From NCBI GenBank assembly GCA_019308525.1, contig JAFDIC010000210.1:1-7042 (forward strand): a DNA stretch of 7,042 nucleotides. The letters are read 5' to 3'. Positions 6,058 through 7,042 of this stretch are shown in pieces. This stretch comes from Deltaproteobacteria bacterium (GTDB lineage Bacteria > Desulfobacterota > DSM-4660 > Desulfatiglandales > HGW-15). Each line of letters begins with the position of its first letter. Positions within the stretch are counted from its first letter, which is position 1. Below the pieces are notes generated by a model. The model worked only from the letters and a program-made list of their open reading frames with translations, was not told the origin of the DNA and made no database searches. The position numbers were made by a program, and so were the translations under genes.

Positions 6058-6274
6058 GTTTTCTTGATTTCGGATATATTGTTAGCACCGCGGGACCCTG
6101 GATGCTGACTAGGTGCCGATCCCTGGGGGCGGACATCTGTTGATGTCTTGCAGCCTAGCGGTCTTTAACGATAGGGTTTTGCCCGAGTCGAGCCAGGGTC
6201 TGAGAATGCCGGAGAAGAGCGAGATAATGGGTGCGTTTTTTGCAATCCAGGGACATTGCTGAGAGGAGCAGCAG
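6058..6274. other. Intergenic stretch before the dehydrogenase stub, no firm gene
   Basis: I see no promoter, terminator or recognisable domain. A plus-strand frame is open from a GTG at 6113 to a TGA at 6258-6260. It contains ATG 6143 and ends RMPEKSEIMGAFFAIQGHC, just ahead of the ribosome site of the dehydrogenase stub. It could be the tail of another decayed gene once upstream of the dehydrogenase, but it has no ribosome site of its own and no recognisable homology. Confidence 0.4.
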
Positions 6275-6409
6275 ATGCCAAGCGTACTAATCACGCGGAG
6301 CAACAGGGGTCTCGGGTTGGAATGGACAAGGCAATATGCGGTGGAAGGGTGGCGGGTCTATGCCGCATGCCGCTACCCTGAATAGGCCCGTGAATTGCTC
6401 TTTGTCTCT
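6275..6409 (+). pseudogene. 5' remnant of a short-chain dehydrogenase/reductase gene
   Basis: From ATG 6275 the frame reads MPSVLITRSNRGLGLEWTRQ, then YAVEGWRVYAACRYPE and TAG (6383-6385). This is plainly the start of a classical SDR: beta strand, cofactor loop, helix, and the second strand VYAACR. Reading through the stop gives ARELL, which still fits an SDR. After that the similarity ends, next to the stop codon of the oppositely oriented lyase gene. The cofactor loop TGxxxGxG has become TRSNRGLG, losing its first glycine. Only about 42 of the roughly 230-280 residues normal for the family remain. The ribosome site AGAGGAG (6262-6268) is intact, so the stub may still be translated into 36 residues. 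The 3' limit given is where I lose similarity; the exact breakpoint is uncertain. Confidence 0.82.
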
Positions 6410-7042
6410 TCAGGATTTCAAGAGGTGCTCAGGGACAGAGGCCCTTTCGGGCCAGTTGTCGGGGATGATTTGCCCCGGCCTTTCATCGAGGCTCTCCTTC
6501 AGTTTGTCCAGCCTGGCCCTCTTGAACTCTTCCCTGGGTTCCTTTGGGATCCTGCCACTCAGGACGGATTCAGATCGGAGCCTCCTCCCTATGGTCTTTT
6601 CCATCAACTTGCCAAGTTCAAGGATCCGGTCCACGGCAATGCCGCCTATACCTATCCCCATTTCGTCCAGCATCACGCACATGTCTTCGAGGGAGACCAA
6701 GCCGACGATGTTAGGATCGCGGTAGTAGTAAGCGCCCGTTCCCGGGACCGGTGTCCTGTCCAGAAAGTTGGCAGGTTGACCTCCGATACCTCCCAGGGTC
6801 CCTTCAAATATGTCGATACCCGCCTGGAGGGCTGCGAGGATGTTCGCAAGTCCCCAACCCCTTGTCACGTGAAAATGTGCAACATGGAGATCAGTGTTGG
6901 GTATTTCATTCAGCACCATGGAAAAGTAACGGTAGACCTGGTCGGGAGGTGCTGAACCATCATGATCCGCATGTTCGATATCGTCTGCCCCGATGCTCAA
7001 CCATCGCTTGGTAAACTCTACGGCATCTTCGAGCCTTGTCGG
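6410..7042 (-). CDS. HMG-CoA lyase-like / DRE-TIM metallolyase family protein, C-terminal 210 residues
   Basis: The leftward frame enters from the right edge and ends at TGA (6412-6410). It shows the second half of the TIM barrel of the HMGL-like (pyruvate carboxyltransferase) family: IEHADHDGSAPPDQV, the metal-binding HFH (histidine codons at 6877-6875 and 6871-6869), GLANILAALQAGIDIFEGTLGG, and VSLEDMCVMLDEMGI. Family members cleave or form carbon-carbon bonds with a divalent metal, for example HMG-CoA lyase or citramalate and isopropylmalate synthases. HMG-CoA lyases have a catalytic cysteine in the G-loop (GGCPYA); here the loop reads GGIGGQPANF, with glutamine in that place (codon 6778-6776). 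It is therefore probably not a classical HMG-CoA lyase. A charged C-terminal helix follows, ending PEHLLKS. The N-terminal DRE motif lies outside the window. Substrate unknown. Confidence 0.88.
   Translation of the reverse strand, partial: PTRLEDAVEFTKRWLSIGADDIEHADHDGSAPPDQVYRYFSMVLNEIPNTDLHVAHFHVTRGWGLANILAALQAGIDIFEGTLGGIGGQPANFLDRTPVPGTGAYYYRDPNIVGLVSLEDMCVMLDEMGIGIGGIAVDRILELGKLMEKTIGRRLRSESVLSGRIPKEPREEFKRARLDKLKESLDERPGQIIPDNWPERASVPEHLLKS

Noticed and set aside
6336..6955. Plus-strand frames opposite the lyase gene
   Set aside because: They are antisense to a frame with clear HMGL-family motifs; only the short SDR remnant before 6410 is meaningful on this strand.

Overview
The window looks like chromosomal DNA of an anaerobic, non-pathogenic bacterium. 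My best guess is a Desulfobacterota (deltaproteobacterial) lineage or a related anaerobe. This rests on protein style: a cobalamin-domain radical SAM enzyme with a YPEYPDTFW-type N-terminus, a small four-cysteine protein, an AIR-synthase/HypE-like protein and an HMG-CoA-lyase-like enzyme. Base composition is moderate and strong GGAGG-type ribosome sites precede TTG and GTG starts. No marker gene fixes the taxonomy. I found no rRNA or tRNA gene, CRISPR array, insertion sequence, phage gene or replication origin.

Layout. (1) A leftward radical SAM gene (986 to 1) starts at TTG and runs off the left edge. (2) About 830 bases of divergent, apparently non-coding DNA (987-1816) hold several inverted repeats and one plausible rightward promoter. 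(3) Four rightward genes follow: a HAD-family phosphatase (1817-2476), an AIR-synthase/HypE-like protein (2488-3507), an ornithine cyclodeaminase/mu-crystallin-family reductase or deaminase (3623-4603) and a cation diffusion facilitator (4631-5587). The first pair is tightly coupled, and so is the second; a 115-base gap with a small dyad separates the pairs. (4) A 281-base gap ends in an unusual dyad and direct-repeat cluster (5770-5823), just upstream of a 62-residue four-cysteine protein (5869-6057). (5) The region 6058-6409 carries decay: the 5' stub of a short-chain dehydrogenase with its ribosome site still present, disabled by a lost glycine and a nonsense codon and cut off at the 3' end of the next gene. 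(6) A leftward HMG-CoA-lyase-like gene (7042 to 6410) enters from the right edge and is represented by its C-terminal 210 residues.

How the genes may work together. The HAD phosphatase and AIR-synthase-like protein are probably translated as a unit and may act on one phosphorylated small molecule. The cyclodeaminase-family enzyme and the metal transporter probably share a transcript, but no known pathway joins all four, so a common pathway is only a hypothesis. The strongest unusual points are the truncated dehydrogenase scar abutting the lyase stop codon, the dyad cluster before the four-cysteine protein, the lyase with glutamine where HMG-CoA lyases carry the G-loop cysteine, the HypE-like protein without the C-terminal cysteine, and the structured divergent intergenic region.
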